Of a DNA stretch of 64,000 bases, positions 22,398-34,536 are shown piece after piece (within the stretch, counting starts at the first letter, position 1; every line of letters starts with the position of its first letter). Source of the DNA: Sabethes cyaneus (lineage: Eukaryota; Arthropoda; Insecta; Diptera; Culicidae). A program made the translations under genes and the position numbers. The stretch is taken from positions 94,743,449 to 94,807,448 of the forward strand of contig NC_071355.1 in assembly GCF_943734655.1 (NCBI RefSeq). Direction: 5' to 3'. The notes below the pieces were generated by a model. The model saw only the letters and a program-made list of their open reading frames with translations, ran no database searches and was not told the origin of the DNA.

Positions 22398-23739
22398 GGG
22401 GACCTTAGCGAACCAAGGGGTCCACTGTTTCGAGGTAACGTATGCATTAAATAAATGGACTTTTTTCGGATTGCGATAAAAAACCTAGGAAAGCTAATTG
22501 AGTTTGATAAATTTCCCATGGAAGGTAATTATATTAGCTTACTTGCAAAAAAAATCTACAGCTCTATCAGTCGAACTTTAACCGTGATGGTGGAAACAGT
22601 GAAGCTACTCCGTTCAGAAGTGTGCGCGTTCAAAGAACGGTACCCCACGTCGAAAACGGACATTGTGCGGCACTTTGTGGTCGCCGGATACACCCGTTTC
22701 GGCATCTACAACATCTTGGCACAACAATCAGAGCATCGAAAGAAAGCCCGGTTCCGGACGGCCGACAACCCTGAGCGACAAGAAGCTTTAAAGGATGCTG
22801 AAGAGGAAGACCGAGGATAAAGTGGTTACATCGATGCGTGCGGTTGGCCGGGAGGTCGGTGCAACCTGCCGAACAGTAAAAAACCTGGCGAACATGGACA
22901 TACACGTAAGAAAGCGGCAGTCCCGTTCACTAGTTTCGGAGCTTCAGGCAATGACGCAGCGGCAGCGGCAGAATAAGATGGTCAAGACGATTTTCCCGGC
23001 GAATCGCGACGTGGAGGTGGTGATGGACGACGAGACCTATCTCACCCTGGATGGCAACGACTGGCTGGGCACTTCTTTTTTTACTTCCCCCACGAAGGAA
23101 GTGAGCTCCGAGATGAAGTTCATTTCACACGCCAAATTCTCCAAGAAGGTGCTGTTGTGGCTGACAATCAGCGAGAAACGGATGTCAAAACCGCTCTTTT
23201 TTCATTCCGGACTGGCCGTGAACGGGGAAATTTATAGTACGAAGTGCTTGACGGAAGTTGCGTCATTCATCAAGAAATACTATAAGGGCGAAGATGCGGT
23301 GTTCTGGCGTCGGCCCACTACTTGAAGCGATCGTTGGAGGAGATGGTGCGGTTGAATATCGAAGTTGGCGAACCCGCCCAACGTCCCCCAGGTGCGTCTC
23401 ATCGAGAATTTCTGGGCAAACCTAAAGTGTAAGATCTACTCCAACAATTGTGTCGCGAAAACTAAGGAGGAATTGATAAATAAAACGAAGAAAGAACTCA
23501 AAAACATGCCTACACGCATTTTTTCGTCCGCCATAGCGAATGTTCTTGTTAACTGCCGGAAGACCGCTCGCAAGGGCGCAGATTTTTTTTGCAAGTAAGC
23601 TAATACAATTAGCTTCCATGGGAAATTTATCAAACTCAATTAGCTTTCCTAGTTTTTTTATCGCCATCCGAAAAAAAGTCCATTTTTTAATGCATACGTT
23701 ACCTCGAAACAGTGGACCCCTTGGTTCGCTAAGGTCCCC
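22398..23739 (+). mobile_element. Defective mariner (ITmD37E-like) DNA transposon
   Basis: The terminal inverted repeats are about 165 bp (left 22398-22562, right about 23585-23739), starting GGGGACCTTAGCGAACC and highly similar to each other. Between them lies a degraded transposase. The right end is followed by TA, the usual target dinucleotide; the left flank is replaced by part of another copy, so a clean TA duplication cannot be shown. Long inverted repeats and the transposase motifs fit the mosquito ITmD37E group of the IS630-Tc1-mariner superfamily. Confidence 0.8.
22587..23598 (+). pseudogene. ITmD37E-like transposase, inactivated
   Basis: The enzyme would have bound the terminal repeats with an N-terminal helix-turn-helix domain and cut with a DDE triad. 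Readable parts are MVETVKLLRSEVCAFKERYP and a following HTH-like region; after a frameshift near 22780-22800, VVTSMRAVGREVGATCRTVK; then VMDDETY (first catalytic D, near 23025), the central FFTSPTK and KVLLWLTISEKRMSKPLFFH segments, and NPPNVPQVRLIENFW (third catalytic residue E) to the C-terminus. The second catalytic segment is broken: after VFW near 23305 the frame shifts and the expected PDLAS-like aspartate is gone. A further shift precedes NPPNVP. At least three lesions make it non-functional. Confidence 0.85.
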
Positions 23740-23799
23740 TACAGTTTAAAAAAAGGAGAATTTTTAGCAAACCTTGAGATCTATATCATGTAATATTTC

Positions 23800-24205
23800 C
23801 TAAATTTGCAATGAAACAACTAACAAATAACCACCCCGCTTGCCGCTCTTCTCTTCGTCTTGTTCCCAACGGATTGGAGAACAGTTTTGCAGGATAGCTG
23901 TCCGGTTCGCCAGCTTATGAATGAATGCTGAGTTCTTTGACGCGAGACTTCGTTGTTTTTCCATAGGTACACTGTTATACATACCACCAAAGACGGTTCT
24001 TAGCACGCGTTGTTTAAAAAAAAATACGAATCTTTGCCGATTTTCTTCAAAAAATTCACACGTTCCACGCCCGACAACCGATTCTTTGCAAGGTGCACTT
24101 TATACGTTGACTCAGATTGTTCGGCCACAAATGCTTGTAGACTCTACAAGTAGTACAGGTAGTACGTATTCCGCTGATAATACACCTTCAGATCTCAAGC
24201 CTTCT
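23800..24205 (-). pseudogene. LINE 3' fragment (post-RT domain)
   Basis: The minus frame contains LRTVFGGMYNS, the hallmark following the RT in the LINE type at 775-2890. In other frames there is upstream material resembling the region after FVYLGS. It is short, with several frame breaks. It ends where an oppositely oriented LINE piece begins. Confidence 0.6.
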
Positions 24206-24680
24206 TGATGTACGCAAGCGCAGTGCCGATTCTGCATCCGGTCACCACCTTGTTATCGCTGAGATCGCTGCTATCCAGCGACGAGAGGAGATAGTGTCCG
24301 CCGATTGGAAAATCCCGAAGTGAAATGGGCTCTCTGGAGGGAGTCTCTGAGTTGCCACCTGGTGGAACCGTCAATGGATGAGATACGAGTTGGACCTATT
24401 GCCAACAGACCAAACTGAGGTTTGCCCTGGAATTCTCTAACGATGGAGCAGCCAAATGATTTTGACCTAGCCGGCAACATTATCTCGTTCGCACAACACC
24501 AAAACGATATGCAGAGCAAGTTAGATGACCTCTCTGAGTGCTCCCAAGCACCAGGTGTCACAGTCAATGTATCAAAAACTATAGTAGTGAATACTAACAA
24601 TTCCACCAACTTTACAGTAGCGGAACAACAGCTTGAGCAGGTGGAAGCCTTTCAATATTTTGATAGTTTTAGACGTATTT
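24206..24680 (+). pseudogene. LINE fragment: endonuclease C-terminus joined to RT
   Basis: At 24206-24290 the translation VRKRSADSASGHHLVIAEI matches the last endonuclease motif (SDHxLV-like, here SGHHLV) of craniofacial-development-protein-2-like LINEs. At 24430-24670 it gives DLAGNIISFAQHQNDMQSKL, which aligns with the FADDI catalytic box, but with the aspartates replaced. It continues GVTVNVSKT and FTVAEQQLEQVEAFQYFDS. The part between is deleted. This is a different LINE lineage from 775-2890. Confidence 0.7.
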
Positions 24681-24849
24681 ATCTTCGATTCAATTTTCTT
24701 TGTTTGATGTTATACTTTGGTGTACTGATTTGGTTACAGTCTCAAAAGTTCACTCCAATAGTATCAACGTTTTCGGCAAATTAGATACATTGATCAGATA
24801 ACCTTTTAACGCAATGCTGAAAAATAGGTAGAAAAGACTATTAAAGTCT

Positions 24850-26480
24850 CCTACGAGATTCGGATGAACCTCCACAGTTCACCCGAAATTTTCACACATG
24901 ATTAGTCTGATCAACTTCCCCGGAAAGCCGTTTTCGTCCATAATTTTCCATAGTTCTGGTCGGTTTACAGTATTATACTCGGATTTGAGTCGATAAATAG
25001 TTACCACGCGGCTCTCGAAATTCGTTGCACTTCTGGAGGATCTACTGTAAGGTAAAGGTTTCATCAATTGAAACCCGACCTTCCATGAAGTCGGCCTTCG
25101 AAAGCTCTTACAATTCAGCTCATCCCGAAAAAGTAATGCAACGTCCTGGCGCACCATTTTATTCAACATTAGACCTTCTGGTGTTTTGTTCGACTGGCTT
25201 CCCTTACTAACACCTACTGGACTCCTGTTTCAGAATCCCTTGGATTCCTATTTCATATTAAAGGGGAATCCTTTACCGAGTTATAGGTATCCTAGGGATT
25301 CACCTTTTGGATTCTCATACAAGAATCCTAGTTCTGTAGGCAAGGTATTATGTACAAATCTCATGCACGATTCCTATACATGATTCCAACGCAAGGAATC
25401 CCAGAGGATCTGTGCGAATCGTTTTGGTTCGTCCGAGTTCGCTGCCTCTAAGATGTACACGACAATTACGGGCCTTGTGCCACGATTCTATTGACTTCAA
25501 TAGTTTCTCCTAGAGATACGACGGCAGGCTTCAGTGTCTTTCAGTGTCTTTCGTCGACACCAAAGGCGAGTTCGAGATGCAAACAGGCCTAATGCTTACC
25601 CGGACCAATTTTGATAAATTCCTCTCCAAGAATCTTCTGTTCTGCTTCCTTGGATAGCTTCTTTTATTTCGCCTATCGTAGGGGTTGGCACATCTCCGTC
25701 ACTTGCTACATCTATGAAGTTGGGTCTTTAATCTGCACGCCATTTAACCCATTATGACCCAGCGTATGATATATCATACCTCGTCTTCAAAACCTGTTTA
25801 CTGCTGAATTTCAATAGTTAGCATTGTTAATATATCACTACAAGAGAGATAAGACATCAATCTGATGTGTTTGTGATATAATTTGTCAGTTTTTGTCATT
25901 TCATCTGTATTTTCAACAGTGCAAAGTTGTGACAAATGGCGGAAAAAAAGTTGAAAAAATGGCGAAAAAATTTTTTTCTCCCAAACGCATGAAAAAGTCT
26001 AGATTTAGTGACGAAACATTACCTGACATGTAAATTAGTATTTATATGTAAAGTCTATCACAAAATTCGATAAGAAATCTGTAAAAAACTTTGTAATTTG
26101 TTTGTTTGAAACTGAGCCTATAAAATATTTAACCTGCGATATTTTGGCCTTGAAAGCATTCCAAATGACGATTTTGCGTTTCCCGACACATTCGAGCCAT
26201 AATATAATAGATTACAGAGTTTCACTTCATTTGGTCCAAATTTAGGTATACCCGGGTCATAATGGGTTAAGTGTCTATCGAACTGTTGCTTCCACCACTC
26301 GATTAACGAACGATCGTCTGTTAAAATGTCTCCATTCTTATCTTTACACATTTCAGCTTGCAGGACAAAGTCCTTGCGAGACACGTAGAACTTTTGATAG
26401 AATTTCAGTGTTCATTGAGGTCAGTGCAGCTGCTAGAATTTTTCGTGCTACTCTCCGCACTCCGCTCCTTTTTGAAACGA
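24850..26480 (-). mobile_element. Decayed LINE, split by a MITE
   Basis: Minus-strand pieces in LINE order are: DKNGDILTDDRSLIEWWKQQFDRHL (linker before RT, about 26290-26384), a counterpart of the 2230-2340 segment at 25650-25745 (interrupted by the MITE at 25748), and RPELWKIMDENGFPGKLIRLI (RT motif, about 24890-24960). The stretch 25190-25640 does not match the LINE; it contains several GGATTCC/GGAATCC words at 25230-25420 and may be another small insertion. Confidence 0.65.
25748..26266. mobile_element. piggyBac-type MITE, TTAA target duplication
   Basis: The 519-bp element has perfect 13-bp inverted ends CCCATTATGACCC and is flanked on both sides by TTAA (25744-25747 and 26267-26270). 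TTAA duplication with CCC...GGG ends is the signature of piggyBac. There is no coding capacity. The flanking LINE sequence rejoins cleanly when the element and one TTAA are removed (compare 2331-2345 in the related LINE), which supports the boundaries. Confidence 0.88.
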
Positions 26481-26504
26481 TGTAATCTATGGATACCGCT
26501 TAGT

Positions 26505-26690
26505 TGGTTTCGAGGAATGATGCTGGCCTTAACAAGCTAGTCGTCCTATGTTCGAATCTCGGTTAGGCGGTTCTGCTAGATAGAGCCAGTGGGATCGCTG
26601 CACTAGCTCCGTAACTGCCCTGTACTCTAATAGCCGGCTTTGAAGTCTGTCGATAAAGAAGGGTCAAGTCTTAGAAAAGACGTTTTACTT
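26505..26690 (+). repeat. tRNA-like short interspersed repeat (SINE-like)
   Basis: The sequence contains TGTTCGAATCTC (26549-26560), close to a pol III B box. Downstream, GTACTCTAATAGCCGGCTTTG and AAGTCTG words match the repeat at 62330-62510 (CTTTACTCTAATAGCTGATTG, AAGTCTGCCGAATAAA). I infer a tRNA-derived SINE family; the A box is not clear. Confidence 0.55.
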
Positions 26691-26699
26691 CATCCTTTA

Positions 26700-29600
26700 A
26701 TCTATGGATTCCATTTACTAGTTGCTTACACAAACGAAATTCGACATAAATTTCGAGGTGTCAAAATTTCATTAATTTCAAGCATAATCGAATAAACACT
26801 TTTGTAAGCATTTTCCCGTTTTATCCATCATAAAGAATACTTCTAGCAGATGATTTCTCAAGGTAAGCACGTCAGCTACCACTCAGTGCCAGTGTAGTAG
26901 CAGTTCTTAATTCGAAATACACGATTAAGAACAGGATATTTCATGACAAATTGACACGAGCGAAAGCAGCAGCAAGCGTTCATTTATTGTACACGGCATC
27001 GAAGCACTTGTGTGATGTGCAACAGCAACAGAATGTTACAATTCTTATGATATAATGGTTTAATGCATCATCGATCATACTCGAAGTTGCGGAAACCACA
27101 CTGGCTAACGTACATTTCTCGACAATGTTGTCAGCCAGAGAAACCTTTTCCTGTAAGGTATTTTTACACACGAGTTGTTTTCATTCGCCCCTAGTTCTTG
27201 CTAGTGTTGTGGCTGCTCGTTTGATAAATTAGTTTATGATTATTTGAGATTACCTTCGTTTATAAAATAAATTATAACAATTTTTCACAACACTCGCCCC
27301 ACTTTTCTCTCTTTACAGCAGGTAATCTGTTAATGAAGTGAGAACAATGGGTTTCGAAACCCGACTTGCTCTTTTATTCCTCAGCACAGCGGATGCTTCT
27401 TGTGACCCTAGGGTGGCTATTCAAGTTACATTGTGAGCCAAACAGGTGAAGAACAGGATACCTCATACCAACCCTGTTAGATAGCGTATAAGAAACGGAG
27501 GCACCAGCCAAAGCGGAAGCAAACACCACTTCGCAGGGCAAAATTCGGCACTTTAGAAGTTATGCAACCGCGACATGAAAAACTTGCCCTGCCACCTTGA
27601 TCCATGTCAGCCAGTTGTATTTCGCTAAATGCGAAGCTCATGCCATAACCTCATTAATCATCTTACAACTTCTGCTCCAAACGCCCAGCTTGATCACCTC
27701 GGACGGGGGTTATCATCTGCACAACGGCTTTTATTTATACTTTATTTTGATTATGATTATTGCTGCTAACCGCAAACACACATTTCATTGTTGTATTTTA
27801 TGGTGTGCTATGATAGTAATTACTGTGCCTTTCCATGGCTACCTCTCTCGTTCGAGATATGTTTTGCTTACCTTTTTTCGCCTCTTCGCTGGCTAGTGCG
27901 ACTACTTCCATCGTGTAAACATTTCGTAGGCACTGCTTTTATACCAATCACACTGGAAGAGCTAGAAGGAAATGTGTTGTGTTAAACAGAAAAACTAAAT
28001 CACAAATTTGCCTATCTAACTAACGGTGGTAAAAACTGACCGACATAATTCCGAGGACGAGTTGCGCGAATATAACGGGTAAATAATGGATTAGCTGCAG
28101 CTAAGTTGTAACTACAAAAACGGAGGAAGCTTAATGGCGGCTGGCTGTTTTCAAGCCGTGTTCAATACTGCTCAATCTAGCGGTCAGTCAATATGTAGTG
28201 TTTTGCAAATTTCGTTCACATTTTCGAAAAATAAATATTCAAAAAATACCTTATAATTTGGTTTTTTGATATTCTTTTTAATTAGACAACATTCAATGCG
28301 AGGTTCTATATTCAATTTGTCTAGAAGGCTGTTATAAATACTATAGCGTAAAACAATTATGTAACTTTTTAAGTGTTGCCAGTTCACATGATATAGCAAT
28401 AAACTGGAGTTCAAATTTTGAAATATTTTGGTTAGGTGGTTCAGAATTCTGTTACCTTTAAATATATTTTTTTACAAATTTTTGAACAGGGTTCTGCTCC
28501 AATATCAATATTTTTCTAATTATTCGTCACAATTCAATTCTAATTTGTATGTCACACAATTCAGTTAGAATTAGTACATGAATGAACGGTTCAACGTATA
28601 GTAAGAAAAGCTCTACTAACGTGTATTATCGAATGGGGTCCCACAAAGGATCGCATGTACGACGCTTCACAATGGCAAAAGCTACCCATTCCGATGATGA
28701 AGGAAAACAGCTTCAACTGGAAACTCTGTCCCGTGCCGTAGGCCACTGTAGTAGCTACCAGACCAGGACGGGTTGGATGATGCAGCAACTTTAAGCTATA
28801 TTTTTATCCACTTTGCAGTCCGTGCCCATTGAGAACACAGGGCGAGCATTCGGGTCCCGAGCACTCATTGCGCGCACCCGTTCGTATGTGATCATTAATT
28901 GCTAATGGGATTGCATTTTGATAATGCATCACTGACAAAGAGAGTTTGTAAGTGAATAATCATTGCCAGGGCAAAAAACTGGCAATAATATTTGTTTCAA
29001 GCAAAGGATTGTACATATCTCACTCAATGCAGCTGTTTTAGTTGTATATAAAAGCTACAACTATTATCTTAAAAAAAAATTTGCAACAGTATGTGATTTA
29101 AAATGACTTAAATATTTCAGCTTTATGCGCAAGGTGTAAACATTAAATAAATCGTGATCATACTTTGGAGATAATTCATATGGTGCAAGGCATTATCTTG
29201 ATTGCGTGACAATTGAGAAGAATTTTATCAAATCTGTTGTACAAAAAAAATTGTTCACAATTGTATTTTGTTGTGTTTCTACAGTGGGTACCACTTGCAT
29301 TAAATCCGAGAGTAAGCGGTAAGCGAGTGAGCACAGGCAATATGTCAGTCAGTCAGTGATTGTCACAGTGTGGTTTATAGCAATGAATTTGCAGCTTTTT
29401 GTAGCTATCTGAGCTGCTACCGGTGTGCTGCAGGCTACACAGCAGCTGATGCCAGACTAATTAATTTTATTTTATTTCCCTTCATCCACCATCATAGCTG
29501 CCGTGTCCTCTTCGGAAAGACCTCAGCAGTCAGCACCGAGCCTAGGCTACTGATGGCCGTGATGATCGTGTCAACCATTTGCTGCAATTATTGCGAACGG

Positions 29601-30120
29601 TTTTTAATGCATTTTCACATATATTGTTGTCGCATTATCTATTTATTGGCCACATTCATTGTTGTATTTTGACAATGGTGGTGCAATAAGTGATAAATTG
29701 CACGACTCTTGCATCATAATCATAATTTTGATTTTCTACAAAACTGCTATGTGGAGAAATTATATATTAGGTACCTACCTAAAATATTTCTGCGTTTGAT
29801 AATTCGCTTGTCTAAAAGTATGAAAATAAAAACACCCGTGTTTGAAAGTACAGGAGAACATACGTAGTGTAAATCGACATTTATATCACATTATTGATTT
29901 TCTAATTATTGGAAAACTTGCCTTAATTGATTATGCAGGTCAATTGGCTTCTTACTGTTCGAAGTTTTTAGAGCGTCTTAGTAGAATACGAAACCTGGAG
30001 TTAAATAAAAAGAAAACTTTTCCAATTTAATTCTGCTATGTATATTTATTCTCGATAGGCTTTCTCAGTGTCTGTTTTCGAACACGAACCCGTGTACCAG
30101 CAGATGGAAGTTGCAAAAAT
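26700..30120. other. Mostly unique AT-rich DNA
   Basis: I recognise no gene. The frames (for example 28582-28794 and 29370-29672) are short and unlike known families. A splice-like string TTTACAGCAGGTAAT lies at 27313-27326. The region could be intronic or intergenic. Confidence 0.4.
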
Positions 30121-30125
30121 AAGCC

Positions 30126-30318
30126 CTACACACTTAAAATTTTTTACCGAACTCTGAGCAGCCGAACGTTCGGTAAAATTCGATGGTGCCAATCGACGTT
30201 TACGGATCATTAGTAATGTTTGACATCATAAAATTTTTTTACCGAACGTTCTGCTACTCAGAGTTCGGTAAAATTTACGATATTTTACCGAACTCGGTGC
30301 TTTTTTTTAAGTGTGTAG
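30126..30318. mobile_element. Small MITE with CTACACACTTAAAA ends
   Basis: The 193-bp unit has 14-bp inverted ends CTACACACTTAAAA / TTTTAAGTGTGTAG. Inside is a second inverted pair around ACCGAACTCTGAGCAGC (30148-30180 against about 30230-30262), and TTTTACCGAACTC occurs a third time near the right end. The superfamily is not assignable, because no clear target duplication is visible. Confidence 0.65.
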
Positions 30319-31680
30319 TTGCTTAGAACAATGTGTTCTTGCAAAATGCAACCAACAAAAGCTTAGTATACAAAACTTCTGTGAAAATTCTCTATAGTTC
30401 TGCACTGAATAGAGATAGATACATTACCCAGGTAACCGCTAAGCACTGAATTAAGCTTGAAAGCTGCTCTATATTTGCAAGTTACATGCTGCCAGATATA
30501 ATTCAGCATTGTCAATGCATAGCAGCTTTAAAATGGCATTCTCAATGCTGAATTAAAATTCACTTGAAGCACTATGAAAAGCTGATTAGATGCTCTAAGC
30601 GAGCTTTATTGCCGTTACCGGCATCAAAAGAGATTTTGAACACTGCTCACACTTGCAGGAAATCTCCTTACGAACGTAGGTGTGATAAAAGAAAAAATGC
30701 TTCCCTCTCTTTTTGTCTTACGAAAAATTCTGCACCGCCGATAGAATAAACATCAACACGAATCTATATGGCATATGCAGACGAATAATATGCAAGAAAT
30801 ATTTCTATAGGTACATGTATGCCATCACATTAAAAGAAAATAAAAGGTAGGTAATTCTCCCAAAGCGCAACTTATGGAAGAAATCTGGGAAGAAACGTGA
30901 AAAATAAAATCTTTCCCTCCATTCCACCTTGAAAGCAAATCAAACATCCGAGTTAGGAATTTCGGTAATTTAAGTAGAGCTATTGGCAGCTGACTCGCAA
31001 CTACCATTTACAGATCAACTGGTAAAGGCGTTGCCCTACTCCTCCAAGCCTCGTAATCGACAGATTTGGCTGGCGGTTCAATTCTAACCGAAGAAGAAAA
31101 ATAACAAAAAAGCAATCTAGAAACGTCAACAAGGTATTAAGGATAACAGAGAGGGAAGATAAAAAAGGATGTATATATTTTTCGCATTTTTTATGTTAGA
31201 CGTTTTACCGTTACGCAACAGGCGCTACGTTTTATGACATTTGTAAATCTTCAAGCACTAATGTAGCCGGATATTTCGCCAAAACCGGCTTTCTAGTAGC
31301 TTTTTATAGGCATATTGAACTATGCTGCACGATATGGTGTGCACCATAGGATAATAAAAAGCTAGATTTCTGCTGCTTTAAGTGCTCACTGGTTACTTGG
31401 GTATTGCTTTAGCAAATATACTTGTTTTTACATTTTTTACAACTTTGCTGAAGAAACCATGTCTCTACCTACTAACACAAAAAAGTTATTTTTTGACGTA
31501 GGACTACGTTTTTGCTTACTATACTGGGACTGGGTAGCACTTTGTGAAAACGAAAATAGAAGTGTAACGTTTGAATGAAAGATTTCAAATGCCAATGACT
31601 ACTCAACTACTGAACGAAACTGAACAATTTATATGTCATTGGATAGATAAAATGATCAGCAATTAGGGCGGTAAGAGAGC
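30319..31680. other. Unrecognised DNA
   Basis: No gene, RNA or repeat family is recognised. Confidence 0.4.
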
Positions 31681-31684
31681 AATT

Positions 31685-32035
31685 TTAAGGGGGGTGTAAG
31701 AGGGGGGGGGGGGGTCCTATACAAAAGAAACACAAATTTCCTCAAAACTCGAGAACTAATCAACAAATGGAACCAAGTTTGGTATGTGGGGGCTTTAGGA
31801 AGCAGGAATAATTTTCTACGGTGTACTGAGACCCCTTCTTCTTCTAAGAATGGAGGCTCCCATACAAATGAAATACAAATTCCTTCATAACTCGAGAACT
31901 AATCAAGCAAATTAACCAAATTTGGTGTGTGGGGTTTTTTGGACGCATGAATTTATTTTGAGTTTATTTATTTTATGATGCTTTGAGACCCCTCACCCCT
32001 GTGGTGGGAGGATAATTCATTACCACATTAATGTT
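31685..32035 (-). repeat. ~170-bp unit repeat related to 45.5-46.2 kb
   Basis: About two units contain CTCGAGAACTAATCAA, CCAAATTTGGT and CCCATACAAATGAAATACAAA words. These are the reverse complement of the units in 45500-46200. A 12-base G run occurs at about 31703-31716. Confidence 0.65.
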
Positions 32036-32039
32036 AATG

Positions 32040-32680
32040 ATGCACACAAGTGATTTTTAAAAGAATATACTATGTCTCAAAGGTTGCAGGCATTGTACTT
32101 ATAAACCCCCGTCCACGTATTTTCAAAGCCACCATCGCCTTAAATGAAGAATGGAATCTGAATATTTTGCTCTTTTCTTTTAAACATTCACTTAAACAAT
32201 GGCACTCACAGATTCTTATAAACATACATATGCCAGAAATGCAGTTTACACCAGTCTTTGATCTGATGATCTGATATAGTACTACGTCACCATTTCGTAC
32301 AACCCTTAGGGCTGTATACCTTGTAGTTTTTTTTTTCATAGCAAGCCATGACTAGCTTTTAACATGGTAAATGAACATATGGTTAAAACCAAATCAAATT
32401 CTATAAAGCTGTCCTTTTTGTTTATAAAATCAAAAGCAACTTGATAAAGCATAATTTTCAATTACACACTAGGGATGAACTGCACAGATACCCCACACGA
32501 TCATCAAATAACCTACGGTTAGCTGTACCGAGAACAAATGAGATTAGGGTATATGTATACGGCTGCAACGCATTTCAATAATTTGACATCAAGAATAAAA
32601 AATATCCTTCTCATAAATCGATTCAAAAAAGCATCAAAAAGCTATGTAATTAATAATATATATTATAGATATTAATAATA
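32040..32680. other. Unrecognised DNA
   Basis: AT-rich sequence without recognisable features; it ends in an AT-rich stretch into which the next element inserted. Confidence 0.4.
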
Positions 32681-34215
32681 CAGCAGTCCCCCGAATAACG
32701 CGGTTTCGAATAAGAACGTTTCCAATAAGGACGGTCTCGAGTGATTCCATTAACGCGGTCGAACGTCCTTATTGGAGTCTACGTAGCATATGGGAATTGA
32801 TTTAATTGGTTCCAACATGGAATAACTCGTGATCCTGACCGTACAGAAAATTGGTGTCTTCGACAGAGTTGTTCAGTACATCAACGGGTTTTCATTGGAT
32901 TATAATATTGCGGAATTGTCTCACTACGAGGCGGTAGCGTATATGTAACACTCTTATACAGGCTACTACATCTTGCGCTGTTGACTACCTAGAAAGTTGC
33001 GGTCTTCGGGAAGGTTGATCAAATGACTACCACCTTCAAGATGGCATGAAAAATAGCTCAGAACTGACTCACTACGTGGCGCTAGCGTACATGTGCTTAG
33101 AAAGGCTGTATCTTGCACTGCTGACTATTTAGAAGGTTGCGGTCTTCGGGAAGGTTACTCAAATGACTGACACCTTCAAGATGGTATGGAAATAGTGCAA
33201 AACTCACTCGTGACGCGTATATGTAGCATTCTTATACAGGCAGTGTCTTGCGATGCTGAACGCTCGACGCTCATTTTTATTCTCTACCAACATTTACTGC
33301 CGGCAAAAAATTTTATCGTGCTAATTCACCTTAATAGTTGCTACTTCCTAAATGACCAGAGAAATCCCACCAACTCACTTATTCAATTAGTCTCAGTCAC
33401 GTTAACACATTTCCAGCTACTTTCTAAACATTCTTAATGATTCATGAACAATTATGTTTTCATTTTTATCACTATTTTTTTTAAAACGAAACTTGCAACA
33501 ACTTAATAGACATTTTTGTCACACAGCATTAATAATGTGAAGTCAACGGCATTCGTAATGTTACTTTTAGTAATTCAGCTTTCTCGTGTTGCGGTATATT
33601 TTTCATGTCCGTTGCAAGTTAAATGCGAGGAGTAAAAAAATTCTAAGGAATTTCATCGAATGCCAACGTTGCATTTTGCGGAGAATTTTGTAAGCGACCA
33701 GCGTTGTGTTAAATAACCAGCAAAATATTAGCTAATTTTCCAACTAGTTCAATAACCACTATCACTTAAACAACCTTACCGAAGAAAGCAACTTCTTGTA
33801 CATTACCAAAATCATGAGTTATTGCAAACACAAAAAATCACAAATACACTAGTGCCGTCCATTGAGTCATTTCTGCATTATTTTCCATACCATCTTGAAG
33901 GTGACAGTCATTTGAGTAACCTTCCCGAAGACCGCAACTTTCTAGATAGTCAGCAGCGCAAGATACAGCCTATTCAAAAATATTACATATACGCTAGCGC
34001 CACGTAGTGAGGCAGTTTCGAAATACTACAAGCCAACGGAAAGCCCTCGATCTGCTGAACAACTTTGTCGAAGACACTATCGTTCTATACGGTGAAGATC
34101 ACGAGTTATTCCATGCTGGAACCAATTAAGTCAATTCCCATATGCTACGTATACTCCATTAACACGGTTTCCATTAACGCGGTCCCTATTAACGTCCTTA
34201 TTGGGGGGATTACTG
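32681..34215. mobile_element. pogo/Tigger-like non-autonomous transposon with long inverted arms
   Basis: The 1535-bp element has ends CAGCAGTCCCCCGAATAACG and, inverted, CAGTAATCCCCCCAATAAGG (16 of 20 identical). It is flanked by TA (32679-32680 and 34216-34217). CAGT...CCCC ends with a TA target are typical of pogo/Tigger elements. Similarity between the arms extends several hundred bp. The left arm holds a tandem of ~135-148-bp units starting about 32921, 33069 and 33204, each with CACTACG.GGCG.TAGCGTA and GTTGCGGTCTTCGGGAAGG. The right arm has one such unit and part of another, inverted. There is no transposase. Confidence 0.8.
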
Positions 34216-34536
34216 TATATATTATAGATATTATTAATATATATTAATAATATCTAATCTAAACAATAATATGCATTGTCACTTGAATATGCACTAAAAA
34301 CGTAAAAGAAAGGCCTCGTTGTCAGTCTTTAGTGACTGCCTGAGGTCTATAAAAAAGAGATGGATGCATTAGAAAGGAAATAATAATGATAAGTTGAATT
34401 AAAATGAAAAAATGTATACCTAAATTTAAGAAATACTGTATGCTACGATTCAAGAGAGGTTTTTACGCCTGAGGTGGGATCGTAAATGTTACACAAAATA
34501 CCTTTCCAACTGAGCTTTTCCTCTTCTATATATATA

